Below the pieces are notes generated by a model. It worked only from the letters and a program-made list of their open reading frames with translations, was not told the DNA's origin and made no database searches. A stretch of DNA of 64,000 nucleotides from CAZMZW01 sp963802275 (GTDB lineage Bacteria; Chloroflexota; Anaerolineae; Anaerolineales; Anaerolineaceae): NCBI GenBank assembly GCA_963802275.1, contig CAWDIB010000003.1, positions 1 through 64,000 on the forward strand, given 5' to 3'. This document shows, piece after piece, positions 17,202-24,666 of this stretch (the stretch's first letter is position 1; every line of letters starts with the position of its first letter). The position numbers were made by a program, and so were the translations under genes.

Positions 17202-17228
17202 TTCATTCTCCTTTTAAAAAATGATTTT

Positions 17229-18689
17229 CTATTTTTGATCTAAGACCGAACCGATCACTTGACGAACAATTGCCTCCACCTCACGGGCATTTAGCCCGGA
17301 ATCAACGCCCGGCGTGTGCAATGCTTCTGCGGGAGGCGGATTGAGCTCATAAGCCAGGCGTTTGATGTTGTAAAGATGATGTACAGTGATGTTGTCTCCG
17401 GTAATCGAACCTCCTTCACCGCCGGCTCCCAGGGTCATGGAAGGCATCACCCCGGTGGTGAAACCCACCGCGCCGAGGGTGCCCATGGTGTTGACCAGAA
17501 TGCGGAATACCGGTTTTTCCAAACCAAATTGCAGTATGACGTTTTCATCGGTGGCGTGGATGATCTGGGTGTGTCCGCGCCCGCCGAAATGAATGAGTTC
17601 AATTGACCGCTCACAGCCGGCTTCCCAACCGTCCTCTTCATACCAGCCCAGTACGGTGGTGAGCTTTTCACGGGAAAGCGGTTCTTCTTTACCGGTGCGG
17701 CTCAAGCGGCAGACGATGATGCGTGAACCCTGCGGCAGGTCGAACCCGGCCAGGGCAGCCAGGAATTGCGGCGGCTTGCCCACCGTGGCAGTGTTCATGC
17801 TGCCATCCGGGTGGAAGAGCAGCTTGCGCAGGTCGGCGGTTTGTTTCTCGGTGGCAAAGTAGGCGCCCTGTTCCGCAAACAAACGGGACAGCTCTGCAGC
17901 GATGGGTTTGTCGGCCACCACGGCTTGTTCGGTGGCGCAGATGGTTGAGCAATCGAAGGCCTTGCTGGCGACGATGTAGCGGGCGGCCTTTTGCAGATCT
18001 GCGCTGCGGTCCACATATACCGGCACATTGCCTGGTCCCACGCCGTAGGCGGGCTTACCGGCCGAATGGGCGGCCTTGACCATGGGCGAGCCGCCGGTGG
18101 CCAGAATGAGGTCAATGTACTTGTGCTGCATCAACTCCTGCGTTCCCTGCAGGGAGATGTTCTCAAAACAACCAATAAGCCCCTGCGGGGCGCCAGCCTG
18201 GACGGCGGCTTGGGCTAGCAGACGGGTTGCCTCCAGGATGCATTTTGCCGCAGAAGGGTGAGGGGCAATAATGATGCCGTCGCGGGCTTTAACGGAAGAC
18301 AGTACCTTGGCAAAGACGGTCGAGGTGGGATTGGTGCTGGGCACCAGACCGGCCACCACGCCCATTGGCCAGGCAATTTCCACAATCCGTTTTTCCAGGT
18401 CGCGCCGTAGGACTCCTACTGTTCTAATATCTTTTATGCTTTGCCATAGAAAACGCGAGGCAAACTCGTTCTTGATCTTTTTATGCTCGGGGTAACCGTA
18501 ACCGGTCTCCTCACTGGCCATGCGTCCCAGCCGTTCGGAGGCCTGGAAAGCCGCTTCGGCCATGGCAGCACAAACGCGGTCCACCTGCTCCTGGCTGGCT
18601 TTGGCCCATACCTTTTGGGCGGCGTGGGCATTGGCGGCCAAGGTGCGCGCCTCTTGAATGGAAAGCAGGTCTTTATCCAGGTTCAGCAT
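17229..18689 (-). CDS. CoA-acylating aldehyde dehydrogenase, BMC-targeted
   Basis: The protein is 486 aa of the PduP/EutE/AdhE-N type. The catalytic Cys is C251 in STICATEQAVV; GYGVGPGNVPVYV (215-227) and TMGTLGAVGFTTG follow the family. The C-terminal helix LNAREVEAIVRQVIGSVL (about 467-484) is a typical encapsulation peptide, so it should be inside the shell. It oxidises an aldehyde to an acyl-CoA with NAD+. With DeoC in the operon the aldehyde is most likely acetaldehyde. No phosphotransacylase or alcohol dehydrogenase accompanies it, so CoA and NAD recycling are not explained here. Confidence 0.92.
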   Translation of the reverse strand: MLNLDKDLLSIQEARTLAANAHAAQKVWAKASQEQVDRVCAAMAEAAFQASERLGRMASEETGYGYPEHKKIKNEFASRFLWQSIKDIRTVGVLRRDLEKRIVEIAWPMGVVAGLVPSTNPTSTVFAKVLSSVKARDGIIIAPHPSAAKCILEATRLLAQAAVQAGAPQGLIGCFENISLQGTQELMQHKYIDLILATGGSPMVKAAHSAGKPAYGVGPGNVPVYVDRSADLQKAARYIVASKAFDCSTICATEQAVVADKPIAAELSRLFAEQGAYFATEKQTADLRKLLFHPDGSMNTATVGKPPQFLAALAGFDLPQGSRIIVCRLSRTGKEEPLSREKLTTVLGWYEEDGWEAGCERSIELIHFGGRGHTQIIHATDENVILQFGLEKPVFRILVNTMGTLGAVGFTTGVMPSMTLGAGGEGGSITGDNITVHHLYNIKRLAYELNPPPAEALHTPGVDSGLNAREVEAIVRQVIGSVLDQK

Positions 18690-18699
18690 CGTTCAATCC

Positions 18700-18990
18700 T
18701 CATGATTTGCGGAAGGTGGTTTTGCCTTCCACTTCGAGGGAATCAACAACGGCCATGATAACCGCGTCCACCGGGGTATCCTTGGTGATGTTGGTCTGGC
18801 GGGCGCTGGAACCGGAGCAGGTGAGCACCAGGTCGCCAATGCCGGCGTCCAGGGTGTCAATGGCCACATAGGGTTTGCCGGAAGGTGCGCCGCTTTCATC
18901 GGTCTGACGCAGGATGAGTAGTTTGCGCCCGACCAGCTTTTCGTCCTTGATGGTGGCAATGGTGGTTCCGATCACTTTGGCAATCAGCAT
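18700..18990 (-). CDS. BMC-P shell vertex protein (EutN/CcmL family)
   Basis: The protein is 96 aa: MLIAKVIGTTIATIKDEKLVGRKLLILRQ, then YVAIDTLDAGIGDLVLTCSGSSAR, then TPVDAVIMAVVDSL. It is the best conserved of the three BMC-P proteins here. It lies 10 nt before the aldehyde dehydrogenase gene and 14 nt after deoC. Confidence 0.93.
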   Translation of the reverse strand: MLIAKVIGTTIATIKDEKLVGRKLLILRQTDESGAPSGKPYVAIDTLDAGIGDLVLTCSGSSARQTNITKDTPVDAVIMAVVDSLEVEGKTTFRKS

Positions 18991-19004
18991 GCTTGACTCC
19001 TGTT

Positions 19005-19919
19005 CTAATAGGCCTTGGGAGCGGCTGTTTCAACCGGTCCGCCATGCACGATCTTCACCCCGGCGGAAGTGCCGATGCGGGTGGCGCCGGCTTTGACCAT
19101 CTTCTGCAGGTCCTCGTCGCTGCGCACCCCGCCGGCGGCTTTGACGCCGAGCAGCGGCCCGACCGTGCGGCGCATGAGCGCCACATCTTCAACTGTAGCC
19201 CCGGCGGTGGAGAAACCGGTGGAGGTCTTGACAAAATCTGCACCGGCTTCCTTGGAAATGAGGCAGGCGATCTGTTTTTCCTCGTCGGTCAGCAAAGCAG
19301 TTTCGATGATGACCTTGAGGATGCCGTTCATGCCATGGACGGCGTTAACCACCGCACGCACATCGCGGGCAGCCAGTTCCAGGTTGCGGTCCTTGATGGC
19401 GCCGATGTTAATGACCATGTCGATCTCGCTGGCGCCTTCGCGCAGGGCTTGTTCGGCTTCGAAGGCCTTCACCTCTGGGGTGGTGGCGCCCAGCGGGAAA
19501 CCGACCACCACAGCCACACCCACGCCGCTGCCGCGCAATAAATTGACGCACAGGCGGGTCTGGGTGGCATTTACGCACACGGTGGCAAAATTGTATTTGC
19601 GCGCCTCGAAACAGAGCTGGGTGACCTGTTCGCGGGTGGCATCGGCTTTCAGTAGGGTATGGTCGATGTACTTGGAAACGCTGGCGTCGGTGGGTACCGC
19701 GCCCAGGGTGGATGAGAGGCGTTCCGCACCGGCGCTGATGACCTGCCCGGCTTCGTCAAAGCAGGTTTTCACACACAGGTTGTCCACGCATTCCACCTTG
19801 CAGGTTGCCCCGGCGGGTGCATTTGCAGCGGAGGTCTTTTCCTGCTCAAGCACGGCATTCAGGACTTCCTTGGTGATGATCTCGGTTAGAGTTTCAATAC
19901 TGGTTCTATCAGGTGACAT
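19005..19919 (-). CDS. deoC: Deoxyribose-phosphate aldolase, BMC-targeted, Cys-rich linker
   Basis: The protein is 304 aa against about 220-250 for typical DeoC; the extra length is N-terminal. Residues 7-25 (SIETLTEIITKEVLNAVLE) form an amphipathic helix typical of encapsulation peptides. Residues 40-53 hold four Cys spaced C-x3-C-x4-C-x3-C. The aldolase core runs from about 80, with D168 (EIDMVIN), K202 (LKVIIET) and the Schiff-base K231 (FVKTSTGF). It cleaves 2-deoxyribose-5-phosphate into acetaldehyde and glyceraldehyde-3-phosphate. It starts 4 nt after the rpiB stop. Its presence with RpiB classifies the locus as sugar-phosphate utilising. Confidence 0.93.
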   Translation of the reverse strand: MSPDRTSIETLTEIITKEVLNAVLEQEKTSAANAPAGATCKVECVDNLCVKTCFDEAGQVISAGAERLSSTLGAVPTDASVSKYIDHTLLKADATREQVTQLCFEARKYNFATVCVNATQTRLCVNLLRGSGVGVAVVVGFPLGATTPEVKAFEAEQALREGASEIDMVINIGAIKDRNLELAARDVRAVVNAVHGMNGILKVIIETALLTDEEKQIACLISKEAGADFVKTSTGFSTAGATVEDVALMRRTVGPLLGVKAAGGVRSDEDLQKMVKAGATRIGTSAGVKIVHGGPVETAAPKAY

Positions 19920-19923
19920 AGGT

Positions 19924-20505
19924 TTAACCCTCTTTCAGGTATTTCTTTTCAACCTGGCTGATCTTGTCCACGCGCGGCTGATGCCGTCCGCCGGCGAATT
20001 CGGTGGAAAGCCAGGTCTTGACGATCAGCTTGGCCTGGTTCAATCCAATCAATCCGGCACCCAGGGTGAGCAGGTTGGCATTGTTATGCTCGCGGCTGTT
20101 GGAGGCGCTGGCGTAATCGTAAGCCATGGCAGCCCGCACCCCTGGCACCTTGTTGGCCACCATGCAGGAGCCAATGCCCGCCCCGTCGATCATAATGCCG
20201 CGCCAGGCTTTGCCCTGAGCGCACCTGTTCGGCAACCGCCAGGGCAAAATCGGGTAATCCACGGCTTCCTTGTTGAACGTGCCGCAATCGAGCGGATCAT
20301 ATTTCAGTTCCTTGAGGGTTTCGATCAGGGCGGCTTTCATTTCAAAACCGCCGTGGTCGGCGCCGATGGCTACCACCTTTGCGGCAGAAGTAGGGTTGGA
20401 TGGGGAGGGGGCTTGTGTTGCAGGGGCGGGAACTGAACCCTGTCCGCTCTGCTGCAGAACGCGCTGGACGATTTCCTTGATCTCGCTGTCTGATATTGAG
20501 TTCAT
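19924..20505 (-). CDS. rpiB: RpiB/LacAB-family sugar-phosphate isomerase, BMC-targeted
   Basis: The protein is 193 aa, longer than the usual 150 because of an N-terminal helix (ISDSEIKEIVQRVLQQSG, an encapsulation peptide) and a Pro/Ala linker. The core has AIGADHGGFEMK, DCGTFNKEAVDYP, MIDGAGIGSCMVANKVPGVRAAM and SREHNNANLLTLGA. Between about 20251 and 20210 the frame reads nonsense; the alternative frame gives DFALAVAEQVRSGQ, the expected family sequence, so two compensating one-base errors are likely. At the position of the E. coli RpiB catalytic Cys (ICGTGIG) this protein has Asp (IDGAGIG). It is the first gene of the BMC operon. Confidence 0.85.
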   Translation of the reverse strand: MNSISDSEIKEIVQRVLQQSGQGSVPAPATQAPSPSNPTSAAKVVAIGADHGGFEMKAALIETLKELKYDPLDCGTFNKEAVDYPILPWRLPNRCAQGKAWRGIMIDGAGIGSCMVANKVPGVRAAMAYDYASASNSREHNNANLLTLGAGLIGLNQAKLIVKTWLSTEFAGGRHQPRVDKISQVEKKYLKEG

Positions 20506-20554
20506 GTATATATCGTTTTAACTTGACTTTTAACTTTTTTTGTGCAATAATCTA

Positions 20555-20570
20555 ACTGGTAAAGACCACT
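20555..20570. promoter_or_regulatory. HutC-type GntR operator between rpiB and the regulator gene
   Basis: ACTGGTAAAGACCACT is a near-palindrome that matches 14 of 16 positions of the ACTGGTCTAGACCACT site type used by HutC-subfamily regulators such as DasR. It lies in the divergent region between the BMC operon and its adjacent GntR/HutC regulator gene. A TTGACT (20523-20528) and AATAAT (20546-20551) just upstream on the plus strand would place it at the start of the regulator transcript. Confidence 0.65.
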
Positions 20571-20606
20571 TAACCTCTTAGCAAATAATAGCACAAATAA
20601 AATACA

Positions 20607-21352
20607 ATGTCAAGTGTTATTGACCCCGGTAATATCATCCCAAAATATTATCAACTGAGCAATATTTTGCGCCAAAAAATTGAAGAAGGCGCCTGGCATC
20701 CACTTGAGCCGATTCCCTCCGAGACGGCAGTTGGAAGAACAGTACAACCTCAGCCGCCCGACCATCCGCCAGGCGATCGAGCTGTTGGTGCGCCAGGGTT
20801 TCCTGTATCGCGTGCATGGCAAAGGCACCTTTGTCTCCCCACCCAAGCTGCAAAAAGGCATCCTGGAACTGACCAGCTTCAGCGAGGACATGCGCAACCG
20901 CGGCCTCAAACCCGGCCAGGTCTTCCTGGATTTCGGCTTTGTGGACCCTCCCGCCCAAGTAAGGAAGCAATTGGAGCTTGCCGGCGGGGCGTCAGGTGCT
21001 GCGCATCAAGCGTGTGCGCACCGGCAACGGGGAACCTATCGGCATCCAGGATTCCTACCTGGCCTTACCACCCGGGCAGGAGATCACCCGCGCAGAAGTG
21101 GAGCAGGGTGGTTCCATCTACAACATCCTGCAGGAAAAATTCGGCATCTTTCCCTCCGAGGCGGATGAGACACTGGAAGTCACCCTGGCATCCGCAGAGG
21201 AAGCAGCACTACTGGAAATACCGCCAGGTAGCCCATTGCTGCTGAATGAGCGCACCTTGTGGTCGCAAAACCGACAGGCGGTGGAGTTTGTAAAAATCCT
21301 CTACCGCGGCGACCGATACAAATACACCGTACGGCTGACCAGAAAATCCTGA
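20607..21352 (+). CDS. GntR/HutC-family regulator of the BMC operon, two frameshifts
   Basis: Three overlapping frames join into one protein of about 248 aa. The first, from ATG 20607, gives IIPKYYQLSNILRQKIEEGAW. The second gives RQLEEQYNLSRPTIRQAIELLVRQGFLYRVHGKGTFV, the GntR winged helix. The third gives the UTRA effector domain (VLRIKRVRTGNGEPIGIQDSYL, SEADETLEV, PPGSPLLLNERTLW). The switches lie near 20722 and 20975. It is divergent from the BMC operon with a HutC-type site between, so it probably represses the operon until a sugar phosphate binds. It is either broken or affected by sequence errors; conservation across the shifts favours errors. Confidence 0.8.
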
Positions 21353-21358
21353 AATTAA

Positions 21359-21966
21359 TTAAGATGTTGGAGAGGGGGAAGGCATGAGGTTGGCATGCGT
21401 GACCACGCGGATATGGTCAATCGGCCAATAGACCATCAGCACCTTGCCGACGAGATGACTGTATAGGCACAAAACCCCATACATGGCTGTCGGCTGAATC
21501 GACTGCGGTTATCGCCCAATACGAACAGGGAATCGGGCGGGACGGTCCATGTGCCGCTGTAATCCGGAGGGGTGACAATATAGGGCTCATATAACACAAT
21601 CCCATTTACCCGCACCTGGCCGTCACCGACCTCCACCACATCACCCGGCAAGCCGATGGCGCGTTTAATGAAACTCAAAGTTGGGTCCAGCGGGTAATGG
21701 AAGGTGACAATATCCCCGCGCTCCACCTTGCCCAAGCGGTAGGCCAGCTTGTTGACGAAGAGCATTTCGCCTTCCTTGAAAGTCGGGAACATGCTGATAT
21801 TCAATACCCTGACCCGGTCGATGATACTGCCCACTAAAAAGAAAAGCAGCACGGCAAAGACGAGCTGTTTGCCGATTTCCAATAAGTCTGCCAGCCATTG
21901 CTTTTTTGGCAGGGCGGAGGATTCGGTCGGCAGCGGAGTGGCTTCGGTTTCCGTCTTTTTCATCAT
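21359..21966 (-). CDS. lepB: Signal peptidase I, frameshifted C-terminus
   Basis: An N-terminal membrane helix (about 32-50) is followed by the catalytic Ser S58 (LNISMFPT) and catalytic Lys K101 (FIKRAIGLPGD). The frame continues to SLFVLGDNR and then becomes nonsense. Moving frame gives DSADSHVWGFVP, and a second move gives YSHLVGKVLMVYWPIDHIRVV, which is the expected LepB ending, with a stop at 21359. The restored length is about 200 aa. It removes signal peptides on the outer face of the membrane. It lies 18 nt downstream of der in the same operon. Confidence 0.87.
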
Positions 21967-21984
21967 CGGGCAGGGATTATATCT

Positions 21985-23352
21985 TTATCGCGGCCGTGGG
22001 CGCAGGACAAAATGGACCGGTGAGCCGGAAAAAGGGAATTGCTGGCGCAGCTGATTTTCCAAAAAACGCAAATAGGTGAAATGAGCCAGTTTGGGATCGT
22101 TCACCTGCAGAAGAAACGTGGGTGGATCGGTCTTCACCTGGGTGCCGTAATAGATCTTAAGGATATCGCCGGTGCGCGAGGTGGGGGCATGCAAATCCTG
22201 GGCATCGCGCAACACGCGGTTAAGCTTGGATGTAGGCACCTTCTCCAGGCGCTCGGCCTGCACTTTGAGCACCAGGGGCAGCACCTGCTCCACACGCTGG
22301 CCGGTTTTGGCGGAGATGAACAGGATCGGCACGTAATCCATGAAATCCAGCGCTCGGCGCAGGCTGGTGGTGAATGTATCCATGGTATAGCTGTCCTTCT
22401 CCACCGCATCCCATTTGTTGACCAGCAGGATGGTGCTTTTCCACGCCTCCTTGATGAAACCACCGATGTGCAGGTCCTGGGCGCTAATCGGGCTGGTGGC
22501 GTCAATCATCAGCAAAGCCACATCACAGCGTTCGATGGCTTTGAGGGTGCGGATGACGCTGTATTTCTCCACCCCGGGCAGGATGCTGCCGCGTTTGCGT
22601 AATCCGGCAGTATCGATTAGTGTCAGTGATTGTCCTTCATAGTTGATGGGAGTATCGGTGGCATCCCGGGTGGTGCCGGCGATGGGGCTGACGATGGCTC
22701 GCTCTTCACCGGCCAGCCGGTTAAGCAGGCTGGATTTGCCCACGTTGGGTTTGCCTACAATGGCAATTTTTATGGAAGTGTCCTGTACTGTTTCGGCTTC
22801 CCCCGGCAGGATGGCGGTAAGGGCATCCAGCATGTCGCCGGTGTTGGTGCCATGCAGGGCGGAGATGGGGTATGGTTCGCCCATACCCAACCGGTAAAAT
22901 TCGCCATACAAGTCACGCAGCTGCTGGTTGTCGGCTTTATTGACTACCAAAAGAATGGGAGGATATGGATGGCCTTCGCGCTTGACCTGGTTCTTGCGTA
23001 AAATCTGGGCTATTTCCTCGTCCGCCGGGGTGACCCCGTCGGCGGCGCTGACCACGAAAAGAACCGCATCCGCATCACGCACAGCCAGCAGAGCCTGTTG
23101 GCGGATTTCGGCGATATAGTCTGCTGAGCCGATGCTTAATGGGTCCTTGCGTCCGGAAGATGAGGGGTCAATCCCGCCGGTATCGATTATATGAAAATGA
23201 ACACCATTCCAAAGCCCGTCGGCAAAAAGGCGGTCGCGGGTGGTGCCGGGTGTATCGTCCACGATTGCCAGGCGTTCGCCGGCCAGGCGGTTGAAAATGG
23301 TACTTTTACCCACATTGGGACGGCCGACAATGGCAACAACCGGTTTGGACAT
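21985..23352 (-). CDS. der: Ribosome biogenesis GTPase Der (EngA)
   Basis: The protein is 455 aa with two tandem G domains. Domain 1 has GRPNVGKST (P-loop), DTPGTTRD and NKAD; domain 2 has GKPNVGKSS, DTAGLRKRG and NKWD. The C-terminal KH-like domain ends HFVLRPRPR. Der is needed for 50S subunit assembly. It is followed by lepB and preceded by the YbbR gene. Confidence 0.96.
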   Translation of the reverse strand: MSKPVVAIVGRPNVGKSTIFNRLAGERLAIVDDTPGTTRDRLFADGLWNGVHFHIIDTGGIDPSSSGRKDPLSIGSADYIAEIRQQALLAVRDADAVLFVVSAADGVTPADEEIAQILRKNQVKREGHPYPPILLVVNKADNQQLRDLYGEFYRLGMGEPYPISALHGTNTGDMLDALTAILPGEAETVQDTSIKIAIVGKPNVGKSSLLNRLAGEERAIVSPIAGTTRDATDTPINYEGQSLTLIDTAGLRKRGSILPGVEKYSVIRTLKAIERCDVALLMIDATSPISAQDLHIGGFIKEAWKSTILLVNKWDAVEKDSYTMDTFTTSLRRALDFMDYVPILFISAKTGQRVEQVLPLVLKVQAERLEKVPTSKLNRVLRDAQDLHAPTSRTGDILKIYYGTQVKTDPPTFLLQVNDPKLAHFTYLRFLENQLRQQFPFSGSPVHFVLRPRPR

Positions 23353-23372
23353 ATTATTGTTCCTTCCTGCGT

Positions 23373-23780
23373 TCAGGTAATGACTTGCACAATGCGGATA
23401 TGAACGGTTTTAGGAGAAATGGTTTCCACTCGCACGGCAGGCAAACCAATCCGTATTTTTATTTCAACATCCGCCTCACCTGCTGTCATGCCCCTTAAGT
23501 CAATATAGGCCATAATCAGCTTTGGATTATTGATGAGGGTCGTCCAGGATGAGCGCGGGGCTGACACCACCAATTGAACATCGGGTGTATGAAAATCGGT
23601 CAGGGCAAGCTTTGCATCCAAATTGGTCACTTGCAGCATCAGAGGAGTGGGATAGAAACGTTTTTCCATTGGGTCCATGGCATTGATGGCAATCGCCCAG
23701 ATGATGAAAGCCATCAATAATGAGGTGAGAAACAAAGAAAGCATGCGGGTGAATCTTTTATGGATCGGGCTGGTTTTCAT
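23373..23780 (-). CDS. YbbR-domain protein (CdaA partner)
   Basis: The protein is 135 aa with one N-terminal membrane helix (RMLSLFLTSLLMAFIIWAIAINA) and a single YbbR-like extracytoplasmic repeat (VQLVVSAPRSSWTTLINNPKLIMAYIDLRGMTAGEADVEIKI). It overlaps cdaA by 4 nt. In Firmicutes the multi-repeat homologue CdaR regulates CdaA; this is a short, single-repeat version. Confidence 0.82.
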   Translation of the reverse strand: MKTSPIHKRFTRMLSLFLTSLLMAFIIWAIAINAMDPMEKRFYPTPLMLQVTNLDAKLALTDFHTPDVQLVVSAPRSSWTTLINNPKLIMAYIDLRGMTAGEADVEIKIRIGLPAVRVETISPKTVHIRIVQVIT

Positions 23781-24658
23781 ACATCATCTTCCCGGTCGTG
23801 AGATTGAGAACGTTCACCTTTGGTGAAAAAACCGGACAGGGATACCGCGTCGTCCTGAAAGAAAAAGGCGCGTAATAATTTTGCCAATTTTTCAGCGCTG
23901 ATGCGTTTGAGCAGGCGGCCGTGATTGGCAAGTGAGATTGTGCCGGTTCCTTCGGAAACGACCAGGGCAATGGCATCACTGGCCTCGGCAACACCCAATG
24001 CCGCCCGGTGGCGCAATCCGGTTTCGCGTTCGGGGGATTGATTGAGGGTCTTGCTGGTGGAAAGCGGCATCACGCAGCCGGCGGCAACCACCCGGTCGCC
24101 GGAAACGATCGCCGCGCCATCATGCAGGGGAGTATTGGGATAAAAGATCTGCAGCAATATTTCGGCAGAGACTTGAGCGTCCATTTTGACCCCAGTGTTT
24201 ATCAAATCGGTCAGCTTGTCCTGCTGCTGGAGGATGATCAATGCGCCATAGTGATGGCTGGCCAGGCGCGAGCAGGCGCTGACAACAGCGGAGATCATGG
24301 CATCCACACGGGTGTTGGGCAGTGGTGAGCGGAAGAGCAGCAGGCGGCTGAAACGTGCGCGCCCGATTTTCTCCAGGGCGCGGCGGATCTCGGGGGTGAA
24401 GATGACCGGGATGGAAAAAATAAGTGCCGGCAGTGCGGTGCTCAGCAGCCAGGACAGGGCAGGCAATTGAAAAATGGTGGTGACCAGTCCTAAAACCAGG
24501 ATTAAAAACAAAATGCCGCGCAGTAAAACCATGGCCTGGGTATCCTGGAGCGTGTTAAGAATTACGTAGAAGATCAATGTCACCAGCAGAATATCAAACA
24601 GGCTCAGCCAGGTGATGCGCTGAAATAAAAGGGTTAGATCGGAAAGCAAGGCAGGCAT
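23777..24658 (-). CDS. cdaA: Diadenylate cyclase CdaA
   Basis: The protein is 293 aa. Three N-terminal membrane helices (about 18-85) precede the DAC domain with the two catalytic motifs PLHDGAAIV (DGA 180-182) and LRHRAALGVAE (RHR 216-218). It makes c-di-AMP from two ATP. A CDS for a YbbR protein follows with a 4-nt overlap, the usual cdaA-cdaR arrangement. Confidence 0.94.
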   Translation of the reverse strand: MPALLSDLTLLFQRITWLSLFDILLVTLIFYVILNTLQDTQAMVLLRGILFLILVLGLVTTIFQLPALSWLLSTALPALIFSIPVIFTPEIRRALEKIGRARFSRLLLFRSPLPNTRVDAMISAVVSACSRLASHHYGALIILQQQDKLTDLINTGVKMDAQVSAEILLQIFYPNTPLHDGAAIVSGDRVVAAGCVMPLSTSKTLNQSPERETGLRHRAALGVAEASDAIALVVSEGTGTISLANHGRLLKRISAEKLAKLLRAFFFQDDAVSLSGFFTKGERSQSHDREDDV

Positions 24659-24666
24659 TGGAATGT

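Noticed and set aside
19015..20436. 473-codon plus-strand frame across deoC and rpiB
   Set aside because: Both genes beneath it are well-conserved enzymes on the minus strand; the frame is a codon-bias shadow.
20607..21245. A short, separate regulator encoded by the first GntR frame
   Set aside because: After about 40 residues this frame turns into Pro/Arg-rich nonsense, while the conserved GntR and UTRA sequence continues in the other two frames.
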